Shown: one piece after another, positions 25,402-33,836 of the stretch
How the letters are laid out: each line of letters starts with the position of its first letter
How positions within the stretch are numbered: the first letter of the stretch is position 1
Assembly: GCF_008630495.1 (NCBI RefSeq)
Contig: NZ_VWOJ01000003.1
Span: forward strand, 1 to 64,000
Reading direction: 5' to 3'
Length of the DNA stretch: 64,000 bases
Source: Alkalicaulis satelles
GTDB taxonomy: Bacteria > Pseudomonadota > Alphaproteobacteria > Caulobacterales > Maricaulaceae
Position numbers and translations under genes: made by a program
Notes under the pieces: generated by a model
What the model saw: the letters and a program-made list of their open reading frames with translations, nothing else
What the model was told of the DNA's origin: nothing
The model's database searches: none

Positions 25402-26082
25402 TCAAGCGCCGGCTTCTCGCACGGCGATGACATTGACGAAGGGCGCCTTGATCGCGCCCAGCTCGACACGCGCCTCGCCCCCCGACAGGTCCACGCCGGT
25501 CACCCGGCCTGAAATGCGCACGGCGGCTTTCACCTCTTCGCCCTCGGAGTCACGTGCGGTCACCTGCAAGCTGTACACGCCCGCCGGCATGGCGTTGCCT
25601 GCGGCATCGCGCCCGTCCCACACAAAGTCATGTTTGCCCGATCCGGTCTGCCCGGGCAGGGCGGCGACCACACGGCCAGCACTGTCTGAAATGGTCAGAT
25701 CCGTGCGCTGGGTGCTGCGGGGCAGCTCATAACTCCAGCGCGCCTTGCCATCCTTGAACTCGGCGGTATCAGCCGAGACCGTCACATCACGGCCCACATA
25801 ACCGGCCGCTGACATGGCTGCATTGGCGCCCTGAAGCGCCAGCAGCGCATCAAGCGAGCGGGTCTGAGCGATCTGCTGTTCCACCGAGGAGAACTGCACC
25901 AGCTGAGTGACGAATTCCTGGGAATCCATCGGGTTGAGCGGGTCCTGGTTCTGCAGCTGCGAGGTCAGAAGGCGCAGGAAAGTGTCGAAATTATCCGCCA
26001 GATTGCCGGCGGCCAGACCGGAGTCATTGGCCTTGCCGGCGCTCGGCAGGATCTGGCCGATCGGATTGAGATCAAGTCCCAT
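25402..26082 (-). CDS. flgD: FlgD, hook assembly scaffold
   Basis: 226 residues. The N-terminal export and scaffold region contains FLRLLTSQLQNQDPLNPMDSQEF in outline and FSSVEQQIAQTRSLDALL, the FlgD hallmark. A FlgD Ig-like/tudor C-terminal domain follows (DGRDAAGNAMPAGVYSLQV). It caps the growing hook and is absent from the finished one. It lies 88 bp upstream of flgE and 78 bp downstream of fliK. Confidence 0.96.
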   Translation of the reverse strand: MGLDLNPIGQILPSAGKANDSGLAAGNLADNFDTFLRLLTSQLQNQDPLNPMDSQEFVTQLVQFSSVEQQIAQTRSLDALLALQGANAAMSAAGYVGRDVTVSADTAEFKDGKARWSYELPRSTQRTDLTISDSAGRVVAALPGQTGSGKHDFVWDGRDAAGNAMPAGVYSLQVTARDSEGEEVKAAVRISGRVTGVDLSGGEARVELGAIKAPFVNVIAVREAGA

Positions 26083-26160
26083 GGCGCATGGCCTCCCTGT
26101 CGTCTCTGGCGGGGCCCGCAGGCCGGATATTGGTCTTCAGTCTCATCGCGTCCGCCTCGC

Positions 26161-27906
26161 TCATGCCCGTATGTCCACGCCGGCGCGCGCAGCCAGGGCG
26201 AAGCCGTAGAGCGCCGCGTCCGGATTTGCGGGCGCTGCGGTTTCCACCTGCAACACCCGGCCTGCGCCAGGCGCGGAGCCCCCCTCGCCTTGCGCCTCCC
26301 CGTCCTGGCGCTCACCGCCCAGGGAAAAGGACAGGGCATTCTCGCCCAGCTGCAGCCCGGCCTCGCTCAGCGCTTTTTCAAGATCGCGCGCGCTGCGCTG
26401 CAATTCGCTCAGCGTGTCAGGCCGTTCCGCGCTCAGCACGGCCTTGACCGTCTGGTCGGCGCCCATTTCCAGCCGCACACCGACCCGGCCCAGCTGGGGC
26501 GGATCAAGACGGATCTCGAACACCCGCGCGCCTTCCACGTGGCGGCGCACGATCTGGGCGGCCAGATGCTGGGGCGTATGGGGCGCAAACCGCGCGGGCG
26601 CGCCCGGCGGTTGCGGCGCGGACGGGCGCATGGTCTCGCCCGCGCGCTCCACCGCGCTGCGCGCGGCGGTGTCCAGCGGTGGTTCGCCAGCGCGATCCAG
26701 GGCGCGTTCGGGCGAGCGCGGCAAACCTGGCTCCGATCCGGCGCGCGCCTGCATCAGGCGCTCGAACGCCTCAGCGCCATCGGGGGCCGCTGCGGGCGGG
26801 GCGGCGGACGGCTGAGCTGTCTGGGCTGAAGCCTGGGTCTGGGCGCCCTGCGGGTTTGCGGACCCCGATGGAGCCCCCTGGCGCGCCGGCGCGGGCTGGC
26901 CCGTGCGGCCCGCCGCGTCCTGGACCTTCGCGGCCAGGCTGTCAGCCTCCCCGCGGGCCGGACGGCGCGCCTGGATCTCGCCCTCTTGCGCCGCCTGCGC
27001 CATCAGCGCGGCGTCATGCGTTTGCGCTACAGTATCTGTTTCGGCCTGCTCCCCGGCCTCAGCGTCTTCTTCCCCCGGGGCGGCAGGGGCGGTCATGGCC
27101 TCAGGGGCGGAACGGGGTTCTGGCGCACTGACCGGCCCGGACGGCGTCCGGGGCGGCGTCCAGGGCGGCGTGACTTCATATTGCACCAGTTCCGCGGCCC
27201 CCTCGGGCGCGGGCCGGGCAGGCGGCGCTTCGGCGCTCTCCTGTGACAGCGTCAGGTCAGGAGGCGGCGCTTCGGCCCGGACGGTGCGGGAGGGCTCCTG
27301 CGCCAGCTTGTCATCCGGCTCCGCCGCCTCCCGGGCTTTCGTTCGGTCAGCTTGGGAAGCTCCGTCCCGGGTGGCCTTCGGCTCGGGCATGCGCTCAAAC
27401 GGGGCGGACATCGCATCAGCCTCGTCAGGCGCCTCCTTGAGCGGCGCGTCCGCCTCAAACCCAGCCTCCTGGGGCGCCGGCGGCAGCGCATCCGCCTCAA
27501 CCCCGGACCCCTGGGGCAGAGGAGCAGCCTGCTCGCCGGCGTGCGGGGTTTCATCAGACGGAATCTGGATCACAAGCCCGCTCGCCGCCCCGGTCATCAT
27601 CAGGCGCGAGGGCGCATCATCTTGGCTTGGCGCCAAAACGGGCTTTTTTGATACGAAATCCGGGTTTTTCGATACGAAATCGGGCTCTTTTGATACGAAA
27701 ATCGACGTTTCCTGTACCGATGAAACGGGGATAGGCGCGCGTGCAGCATGCGCCTCCATCCCCTCACCAGACGCAGCCTTGTCCCCTGCACGGCCCTCGC
27801 TCAGGAGCGCCTGGAACGCGCCATCCCCGTCAGGCGTACGCCCCGCGCTCCGGCCCGCCACAGCGTCCGGCGCAAGCGCTAAATGGAGTTGGGCCGCAAG
27901 CGGCAT
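26161..27906 (-). CDS. fliK: FliK, hook-length control protein
   Basis: 581 residues. The first 400 or so are a low-complexity Ala/Pro/Glu ruler-like region. The conserved C-terminal hook-length domain (about 450-540) contains FEIRLDPPQLGRVGVRLEMG and the ALSEAGLQLGENALSFSLG stretch. FliK measures hook length and switches export from hook to filament substrates. Residues about 68-90 contain three copies of a seven-residue repeat. A GG-N10-GC promoter lies 90 bp upstream, and flgD and flgE follow. Confidence 0.93.
   Translation of the reverse strand: MPLAAQLHLALAPDAVAGRSAGRTPDGDGAFQALLSEGRAGDKAASGEGMEAHAARAPIPVSSVQETSIFVSKEPDFVSKNPDFVSKKPVLAPSQDDAPSRLMMTGAASGLVIQIPSDETPHAGEQAAPLPQGSGVEADALPPAPQEAGFEADAPLKEAPDEADAMSAPFERMPEPKATRDGASQADRTKAREAAEPDDKLAQEPSRTVRAEAPPPDLTLSQESAEAPPARPAPEGAAELVQYEVTPPWTPPRTPSGPVSAPEPRSAPEAMTAPAAPGEEDAEAGEQAETDTVAQTHDAALMAQAAQEGEIQARRPARGEADSLAAKVQDAAGRTGQPAPARQGAPSGSANPQGAQTQASAQTAQPSAAPPAAAPDGAEAFERLMQARAGSEPGLPRSPERALDRAGEPPLDTAARSAVERAGETMRPSAPQPPGAPARFAPHTPQHLAAQIVRRHVEGARVFEIRLDPPQLGRVGVRLEMGADQTVKAVLSAERPDTLSELQRSARDLEKALSEAGLQLGENALSFSLGGERQDGEAQGEGGSAPGAGRVLQVETAAPANPDAALYGFALAARAGVDIRA
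27639..27702 (-). repeat. 21-bp tandem repeat (x3) inside fliK
   Basis: GATACGAAA recurs at 27650, 27671 and 27692, a period of exactly 21 bp, each time flanked by a T-rich stretch and CGGG. In frame it encodes FVSKEPD, FVSKNPD and FVSKKP. It is clearly AT-richer than the surrounding gene. Confidence 0.9.
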
Positions 27907-27995
27907 GAATCAGGCCTCTGAAGCTCATGTGCGCCGCCTTTTGCCGCGTCTGAAACCGCCCGCACGCTTTGGGCGCAGGCTGACAGATACCGGCT

Positions 27996-28011
27996 AGCAA
28001 GGCCCGCGCCA
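27996..28011 (-). promoter_or_regulatory. Sigma-54 promoter of the fliK operon
   Basis: On the minus strand TGGCGCGGGCCTTGCT matches TGGCACG-N4-TTGCW except at one base, with exact GG-N10-GC spacing. It lies 90 bp upstream of fliK. The flbD activator in the neighbouring operon is the probable partner. Confidence 0.8.
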
Positions 28012-28145
28012 AAACGGACAGACCAAATAATTCAATTATATCAATGTGATAAAATTTACTTCCGCCCGCTCTGGCCCTGCCGCCCGGCAGATTCTGACGG
28101 GTGACAGGGGCGATTCCTGCCGCCCTTTCCGGGGTGCGGCCCGGC

Positions 28146-28161
28146 TGGCCCGTCCCTTGCG
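28146..28161 (+). promoter_or_regulatory. Sigma-54 promoter of flgK-flgL
   Basis: TGGCCCGTCCCTTGCG matches TGGCACG-N4-TTGCW except at two bases, with exact GG-N10-GC spacing. The -12 GC is at 28159-28160, giving a leader of about 180 bp before flgK. Confidence 0.8.
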
Positions 28162-28351
28162 CTGTTATACCCATGACCGGCGCTCGCCGCCATGACAGGA
28201 CGATCAGGGCCATGCCAGAAAGATCATTCTTTACATATAGATGCGCGAAAATACCTGCTCTTGCGGCAGATCGGCAGGCGCGTCTGGCCCCGGCAGGAAT
28301 TGCCGTCCGCCCGGCAGGCCCTGCCGCCTTGCAGACCATGGGAGCGTGCTG

Positions 28352-30478
28352 ATGTCGCTCAACGGAATCATCGGCAGCGCGCTCAGCGGCCTGCAAGCGG
28401 CCCAGCTGGGCATGCGCACATCCTCCAACAATGTCGCCAACGTCAACACGCCCGGCTACGCCCGCTCAGAGCTGTCCCAGACCTCGCGCAGCTCCGGCGG
28501 CATGGGCGCAGGCGTCATGGTCCACGGCATCCAGCGCGTCTCCGACATCTATCTGACCGGCGCCGCCATGCGCGCAGCCTCGGATGCGGCGGCCTCCAAG
28601 GCGCTGGCGGCTTCTCTGGACCGGCTGCAATCGCAATTCGGCGCCACGGATGATCCCGGCTCTCTGTTCGGGCGCATGAACCAGATCATGGCCTCGCTGG
28701 GCGCCGCCGCCGCCGACAGCGCCGACCGGGTTTCGCGCCTGAGCGCGGCGTCGGACATACAGAGTTTCTTTGACGAGGCCTCGCGCCTGTCAGCTGAAGT
28801 GCGCACCATGCGCGACGAAGCCGATCAGCGCATCGGAACGGGCGTTTTCCGGATCAACGAGATCATCAAGGAATTGCAGAGCCTTAACGCCCAGGCCCAG
28901 ACCCTGACCGCCACCGCGTCTGACACCACCGGCACGCTCAACCGCCAGGCCGAGCTGATGGACGAGCTATCCAATTACATTGATGTGCGCGGAGAGCGCC
29001 AGAGCGATGGCCGCCTGTTCGTGCGCACCCAGGACGGGGTGAGCCTTCTGGACAATTCCCGGCTGGAGCTGCGCTATGTGCCCGCAGGCACGGGCGCTTA
29101 CGGGGTCGAGTACGGGCGCATCACCGCTGTGGTCTCGGCCTCAGGCGCTGTCGCTGACATCACGCCTTCGATCCGCTCGGGCGAGCTGCGCGGGCTTCTG
29201 GATTTGCGCGATATCGAGCTGCCGGCCATCGCGGGCGGGCTTGCGGAAATGGCTGCGGGCGCAGCCGACGCGCTCAATGCAGCCCATAATGACGCCGCCT
29301 CCTACCCCCCGCCCAACGCGCTGGAAGGACGCAATACCGGCTTTCTGGCCAGCGACGTGCTGACGGGTTCCGGCCAGGCTTCACTGGCCGTGGTCAATGC
29401 ATCCGGCGAGCTGGTCACACGGGTGGATGTGGGCGTGACAGGCGCCGGGTTTACGGTCAACGGCGCCCCCGCCGCCTCCATCGCCGATCTGGTCAATGCG
29501 CTGAACACGGAGTTCGGCGGGGCGGCGAGCGCCAGCTTCGTCAATGGCCGGCTGAGCCTGTCGGCCGCTGACCCCTCTCACGGCCTGGCCGCCCTGCAGG
29601 ATCCCGACGATCCGGCTTCCATTGGCGGGCGCGGCTTCGCCCACATGTTCGGGCTCAATGATCTGGTGGGTTCGCCCCGGCCCGGCTTTTTCGAGACCGG
29701 CCTCAGCGCCGCCAGCCCTCACGGGCTCAATGCCGGCGGCGAGCTGGGCTTTTCCATCTACACCCCCGACGGGCGCAAGGCGGGCGAGGTGAGCGTCCCG
29801 GTCACCGGCGCAAGCCTGCAGGACCAGATCAACGCGCTCAACAGCCCGGCTGGCGGCTTGGGCCTGTATGGACAGTTCTCGCTGGATGCGGACGGGACGC
29901 TGAGTTTCCAGCCTGCGCCGGGCTACCAGAATTTCAAGGTGGAGCTGAACAGGGACTCCACCGAGCGCGGCGCCACCGGGCTGTCCTTCTCCCAGATATT
30001 TGGGATGGGCGACGCAGCGCGCATGACCCGCGCGGAGAGCTTTAGCGTCAACCCGGCGGTACGCGCCGACTCCTCGCGCCTGGCCTTCGGCAAGCTCGAT
30101 CTCAACGCCGCCAGCGCGCCGGGTGATCTGGTGCTCAGTGAAGGCGACAGCCGCGGCGGTCAGGCCTTGTTCAATGCGCTTACCGAAAAACGCCGCTATG
30201 CCGGAGCAGGCGGGCTGGTGGGCGGCATGGCCAGCCCGGTGGAATACGCTTCACGCCTGGCCGGAGACGTCGGCGCACGCGCCGCACGCGCCGAGCGCAA
30301 CGAGGCCGCCGCCATGTCGGTCAAGAAAGCCGCCGACGCCAAGCGCTCGGATGTGGAAGGGGTCAATCTGGACGAGGAGCTCGCCCGCATGACCCTGTAC
30401 CAGCAAGCCTATAACGCCTCGGCGCGCCTGCTCCAGGCGTCCAAGGAAATGACCGACACCCTGCTCAACATGGTCTAG
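28352..30478 (+). CDS. flgK: FlgK, hook-filament junction protein 1
   Basis: 708 residues. The start at 28352 (MSLNGIIGSALSGLQAAQLGM) is chosen because it gives the conserved FlgK N-terminal helix and has GGAG eight bases upstream; the upstream in-frame extension is Cys/Arg-rich leader sequence. Conserved ends are SSNNVANVNTPGYARSE at the start and GVNLDEELARMTLYQQAYNASARLLQ at the end. It forms the first junction layer between hook and filament. It sits 13 bp from flgL in one operon. Confidence 0.96.
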   Translation: MSLNGIIGSALSGLQAAQLGMRTSSNNVANVNTPGYARSELSQTSRSSGGMGAGVMVHGIQRVSDIYLTGAAMRAASDAAASKALAASLDRLQSQFGATDDPGSLFGRMNQIMASLGAAAADSADRVSRLSAASDIQSFFDEASRLSAEVRTMRDEADQRIGTGVFRINEIIKELQSLNAQAQTLTATASDTTGTLNRQAELMDELSNYIDVRGERQSDGRLFVRTQDGVSLLDNSRLELRYVPAGTGAYGVEYGRITAVVSASGAVADITPSIRSGELRGLLDLRDIELPAIAGGLAEMAAGAADALNAAHNDAASYPPPNALEGRNTGFLASDVLTGSGQASLAVVNASGELVTRVDVGVTGAGFTVNGAPAASIADLVNALNTEFGGAASASFVNGRLSLSAADPSHGLAALQDPDDPASIGGRGFAHMFGLNDLVGSPRPGFFETGLSAASPHGLNAGGELGFSIYTPDGRKAGEVSVPVTGASLQDQINALNSPAGGLGLYGQFSLDADGTLSFQPAPGYQNFKVELNRDSTERGATGLSFSQIFGMGDAARMTRAESFSVNPAVRADSSRLAFGKLDLNAASAPGDLVLSEGDSRGGQALFNALTEKRRYAGAGGLVGGMASPVEYASRLAGDVGARAARAERNEAAAMSVKKAADAKRSDVEGVNLDEELARMTLYQQAYNASARLLQASKEMTDTLLNMV

Positions 30479-30491
30479 AGGGCTCACGCTC

Positions 30492-31403
30492 ATGAGAATT
30501 TCCACCCAGGCCGCCGCCCAGTCCGCACTGATGGATCTGATGCGCGCCCAGCGCGAAGCCTTCGACGCCCGCGAGCAGGTCTCCACCGGACGCAAGGCGC
30601 CCGATCTGAAAGGCTATGGCAACAGCGCCGAAGTCATCATCTCCACGCGCGCCGCCCAGACCCGGGTCGACAGCTATGTCTCGGCCAATACCCGCCTTGA
30701 AAACCGGCTGGCGGTTCAGGATCTGGCCTATCGCGAACTGTCCGAAGCCGCCACGGATCTGCGCGAGACGCTGACCACATCTGACGGCACCTTCCTGATG
30801 AACAAGGTCCAGGAAGCCTTTGACCGGGTTGTGATCGCGCTCAACACCCGTTTCAACGGCTCCCATGTGTTTGGCGGTGTGCGCACCGACGCCCAGCCGG
30901 TCAACATCACCACGCTGGGACAGCTGCAGGCGCTGGGCGATCCCATGGACGCCTTCTCCAGCGCCTCACGGCGCCAGACCGCCCAGATCGACGATAATCT
31001 CACCATTGAAGTGAACCGGACCGCAGCCGAAGTCGCCGGCGATCTGATGGGCGTATTCCGGCGTCTGGCCGATTTCAATGACGGGCCGGACGGCCCCTTT
31101 GACGGCCCCATGAATTCCAGCCAGCAGTCCTTCATCCAGACCGAGATCGCCAACGCCATCTCCGCTTTCGAGCGGATCAACGAAGCCATGGGCGAGAACG
31201 GCGCCAAACAGGCGCGTGTGGAGGCTTCGGTGCGCGGCCACAAGGCGCGCGAGGATTATCTCAAGCGCATGCTGGCTGATCTGGAGGAGGCCGACATGGC
31301 CCAGGCCGCCACCCGCCTGACCCAGGCGCAAAATGCCGTGGAAGTGTCTGCCGCCACCTTCTCCATGCTCACCCAGGTCAGCCTCCTGCCGTTTCTGAGA
31401 TAG
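30492..31403 (+). CDS. flgL: FlgL, hook-filament junction protein 3
   Basis: 303 residues. A flagellin-like N-terminal helix (MRISTQAAAQSALMDLMRAQREAFDAREQVSTGRK in outline) pairs with the C-terminal helix (LADLEEADMAQAATRLTQAQNAVEVSAATFSMLTQ in outline). It forms the second junction layer, on which filament grows. GAGGG precedes the ATG. It is encoded directly after flgK. No flagellin gene is in the window. Confidence 0.94.
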   Translation: MRISTQAAAQSALMDLMRAQREAFDAREQVSTGRKAPDLKGYGNSAEVIISTRAAQTRVDSYVSANTRLENRLAVQDLAYRELSEAATDLRETLTTSDGTFLMNKVQEAFDRVVIALNTRFNGSHVFGGVRTDAQPVNITTLGQLQALGDPMDAFSSASRRQTAQIDDNLTIEVNRTAAEVAGDLMGVFRRLADFNDGPDGPFDGPMNSSQQSFIQTEIANAISAFERINEAMGENGAKQARVEASVRGHKAREDYLKRMLADLEEADMAQAATRLTQAQNAVEVSAATFSMLTQVSLLPFLR

Positions 31404-31472
31404 GCGAGAATTGACACCCGGCCCAAGCGGGCGCGACACTGCGCCGAAATCACAAACGCTTGGGAGGCTTGC

Positions 31473-32768
31473 ATGATCCGTGTTCTTGCTGCGCTGGCCG
31501 CAGGACTGGCCCTGTCGTTCGCGCCCGGTGCGCGCGCCGCGGATGAAGCCTCCGTCACCATCATCCATGCCGGCGTCCTGATCGCGGCGCCTGGCGATGA
31601 ACGCCCGCGCAGCCAGGTCTCGGTGATCGTCCAGGACGGGCGCATCAGCGCCATCGAGGACGGCTTCGTCACCGGTGACGGCGCCGATATCGTGGACCTG
31701 TCGGACCGCTGGGTGTTGCCGGGCTTCATCGATTCCCATGTGCACATCACCTCTCAGCAGGGGCCGGACCGGCGCTTGTCCGTGTTCACCGATTCCAGCG
31801 CTGACCGCGCGCTTCAGGGCGCGCAATACGCCCGGCGCACCCTGATGGCGGGCTTCACCACCGTGCAGGATGTGGGAGCGGACATGGAGGCCATCCGCGC
31901 ACTGCAGCGGGCCATCGGCGAGGGGCTGGTTTCGGGGCCGCGCCTGCGCATTGCAGGCGGCGCGGTGACGCCTACCGGCGGGCATGGCGACATCAATGGC
32001 TGGAGCGTGGAGGTGCTGCGCAGCCAGGGCAGCCCTTATGCCTGCAATGGCGCGGATGATTGCGCGCGCGCCGTGCGCCAGCTGGTCCAGGAAGGCGCGG
32101 ACATGATCAAGATCACCGCCACGGGCGGGGTGTTGTCGTCCACCGGCGCGGGCGTGGAGCTGCAATTCTTCGAAGAAGAGCTCGCCGCCATCGTGGAGGC
32201 TGCGCGCATGATGGGACGGCGCGTCACCGCTCACGCCCACGGGGTGAGCGGGGTCAACGCCTTCCTGCGCGCCGGGGGTCATTCCATCGAGCACGGCACC
32301 TTCCTGGATGCGGAATCCATCCGCCTGTTCCGGCGCAACAACGCCGTTCTGGTGCCCACCGCCATGGCCGGCGAATGGGTCACCCTGCAGGCCGATTCCG
32401 GCTGGATGACGCCGTTCCAGCGCGCCAAGGCCCTGGAAGTGGGGCCGCGCATGCTCGACATGGTGCGCCAGGCTCACCGGGGCGGGGTGACTATCGCCTT
32501 CGGCACCGATTCCGGGGTCTCGGCCCACGGGGACAATGCGCGCGAGTTCGAGCTCTATGTCGAGGCGGGCATGACCCCCATGGAAGCCTTGCGCACCGCC
32601 ACCATCACGGCGGCGCGCCATCTGGGCCTGGAGGAGGAAACCGGGCGGATTGCGCCGGGCCTGGCTGCTGACATCATCGCGCTGGACGCCGATCCGCTGG
32701 AGGACATCTCGGCGGTCTGGCAGGTCGGCTTCGTGATGGCCAATGGCCGCATCCACAAAGCGCCCTGA
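31473..32768 (+). CDS. Secreted amidohydrolase (prolidase/imidazolonepropionase-like)
   Basis: 431 residues with a signal peptide (to about 22, ARA-AD). It is a metal-dependent TIM-barrel hydrolase of the amidohydrolase superfamily. Metal ligands are H89 and H91 in DSHVHIT, K213 in MIKITATGG (probably carboxylated), H254 in AHAHG, H274 in SIEHGT and D346 in FGTDSG. This binuclear pattern is that of Xaa-Pro or Xaa-Arg dipeptidase-like enzymes found in the envelope of Caulobacterales. The exact substrate is not predictable. GGGAGG precedes the ATG. Confidence 0.88.
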   Translation: MIRVLAALAAGLALSFAPGARAADEASVTIIHAGVLIAAPGDERPRSQVSVIVQDGRISAIEDGFVTGDGADIVDLSDRWVLPGFIDSHVHITSQQGPDRRLSVFTDSSADRALQGAQYARRTLMAGFTTVQDVGADMEAIRALQRAIGEGLVSGPRLRIAGGAVTPTGGHGDINGWSVEVLRSQGSPYACNGADDCARAVRQLVQEGADMIKITATGGVLSSTGAGVELQFFEEELAAIVEAARMMGRRVTAHAHGVSGVNAFLRAGGHSIEHGTFLDAESIRLFRRNNAVLVPTAMAGEWVTLQADSGWMTPFQRAKALEVGPRMLDMVRQAHRGGVTIAFGTDSGVSAHGDNAREFELYVEAGMTPMEALRTATITAARHLGLEEETGRIAPGLAADIIALDADPLEDISAVWQVGFVMANGRIHKAP

Positions 32769-32825
32769 CCGCGGCAGCACGCCAGCCAGGCTGCGCAGTG
32801 CGCCCGGGCGCGCTATCATCGCCCC

Positions 32826-33554
32826 ATGACGATCCGCACGATTCGCCTGGGCGAGCGCGAGCTGGCCTATACGCTGGCGCGCTCCTCGCGCCGGCGCACG
32901 ATCGGCCTCAAGGTGGGGCCGGACGGCCTGAGCGTGACCCTGCCGCGCTTCGCCGGGGTCAGCGAGGCTGATCGTGTAGTGCGCGAGAAGGCGGGCTGGA
33001 TTCTCGACCGGCTGGAACGTGAGGCCCGGCGCGCGGCGCGGCCGCAGCTGCAAGGCGTGGATGGCGAGGAGATCGGCTGGCTGGGCGGGGTGTTGACCTT
33101 GCGCGTCACCGCCCACGCCCGGGCGCGCACCGCGCTTCAACAGGGCGAAGGCGTGCTGGACGTGCGGGTGGATCAGGCGCTGGACCCCGAGCTGCGCGCG
33201 GCGACCGTCCGCCGGGCGCTGGCGCGCTGGCGGCGCGCCGCGGCGCTGGAGCTCATGGCGCCCAAGGTGACCGGTTACGCTGACAGGCTGGGCGCGCCGC
33301 GCCCGGTGGTGCGGGTGCGCGAACAGGCCTCACGCTGGGGCAGCTGCTCGGCGGACGGCTCGATCCGGATGAATGCGCGCCTGATCGCCTATGACGAAGC
33401 GCTGATCGATTATGTGTGCGCCCACGAGGCCTGCCATCTCATCGAGATGAACCACTCGCCGCGCTTTCATGCGCTGATGGATCAGCTAATGCCCGACCAC
33501 AAGGCCCGCCGCGCGCGCCTGCGCGCCAGCGAGGCGCCGGGTGTGGAGTTTTAA
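32826..33554 (+). CDS. YgjP-like zinc metallopeptidase (DUF45)
   Basis: 242 residues. The gluzincin-type motif HEACH (200-204) followed by MNHSPRFHALMDQLMPDHK, and the upstream RWGSCS stretch (170-175), are the signature of the YgjP/DUF45 family, related to SprT and WSS1 proteases. The N-terminal RRRTIGLKVGPDGLSVTLP segment is typical too. Probably cytoplasmic; the substrate is unknown. The 3' end overlaps the convergent small membrane protein gene by 4 bp. Confidence 0.9.
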   Translation: MTIRTIRLGERELAYTLARSSRRRTIGLKVGPDGLSVTLPRFAGVSEADRVVREKAGWILDRLEREARRAARPQLQGVDGEEIGWLGGVLTLRVTAHARARTALQQGEGVLDVRVDQALDPELRAATVRRALARWRRAAALELMAPKVTGYADRLGAPRPVVRVREQASRWGSCSADGSIRMNARLIAYDEALIDYVCAHEACHLIEMNHSPRFHALMDQLMPDHKARRARLRASEAPGVEF

Positions 33555-33736
33555 GCTTGCTCGCTCTGGCGTCCCGGCGCGGCCAGCGCAAACGCCACGG
33601 CGCCGGCGATGCCTGGCCAGGTGAAGGCCACGGCCTGGGCCACCGCCCCCTCGATCAGAAACGCCGCGCCCGCCGCCAGTCCGCCCAGACCGGCCAGAAC
33701 AGAGGCGCTCAGAAGGATCACACGCACGCTCATCAT
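33551..33736 (-). CDS. Small two-helix membrane protein, unknown
   Basis: 61 residues from the ATG at 33736 (AGGAG nine bases upstream; a second ATG follows at once). Two hydrophobic helices (about 4-26 and 31-52) with a short polar tail. No family recognised. A TTAACCAT-type CtrA half-site and full TTAA-N7-TGAA box lie 61 bp upstream, which supports it being a real, perhaps cell-cycle-controlled, gene. Confidence 0.6.
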   Translation of the reverse strand: MMSVRVILLSASVLAGLGGLAAGAAFLIEGAVAQAVAFTWPGIAGAVAFALAAPGRQSEQA

Positions 33737-33796
33737 GACGCCATGCTCCTGACAATTCAGGGCGCCATCATGGCGTAAAAGGGCTAAAATCCGGTA

Positions 33797-33811
33797 TTCA
33801 GGGATGGTTAA
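33797..33811 (-). promoter_or_regulatory. Candidate CtrA box upstream of a small membrane protein gene
   Basis: On the gene strand TTAACCATCCCTGAA matches TTAA-N7-TTAA at seven of eight positions and includes the frequent TTAACCAT half-site. It lies 61 bp before the ATG at 33736. Confidence 0.5.
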
Positions 33812-33836
33812 CGCAGTCCTTGCGCCCCCGCCTTGC

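Larger units (their letters stand above)
27907..28351. promoter_or_regulatory. Divergent late-flagellar control region (fliK / flgK)
   Basis: A 445-bp stretch without a credible gene. It holds two oppositely directed GG-N10-GC promoters (27996-28011 leftward, 28146-28161 rightward). Between them is an AT-rich segment (about 28017-28065). The flgK leader of about 190 bp is long; open frames across it have no start signals. Confidence 0.75.

Noticed and set aside
28241-28351. N-terminal extension of flgK by 37 residues
   Set aside because: The extension is Cys/Arg/Pro-rich and lacks a ribosome-binding site, whereas the ATG at 28352 begins exactly at the conserved FlgK helix.
30966-33140. A 724-codon minus-strand frame opposite flgL, the amidohydrolase and the metallopeptidase
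   Set aside because: It crosses three well-supported plus-strand genes and their gaps; its protein is shadow-like and shows no family motif.
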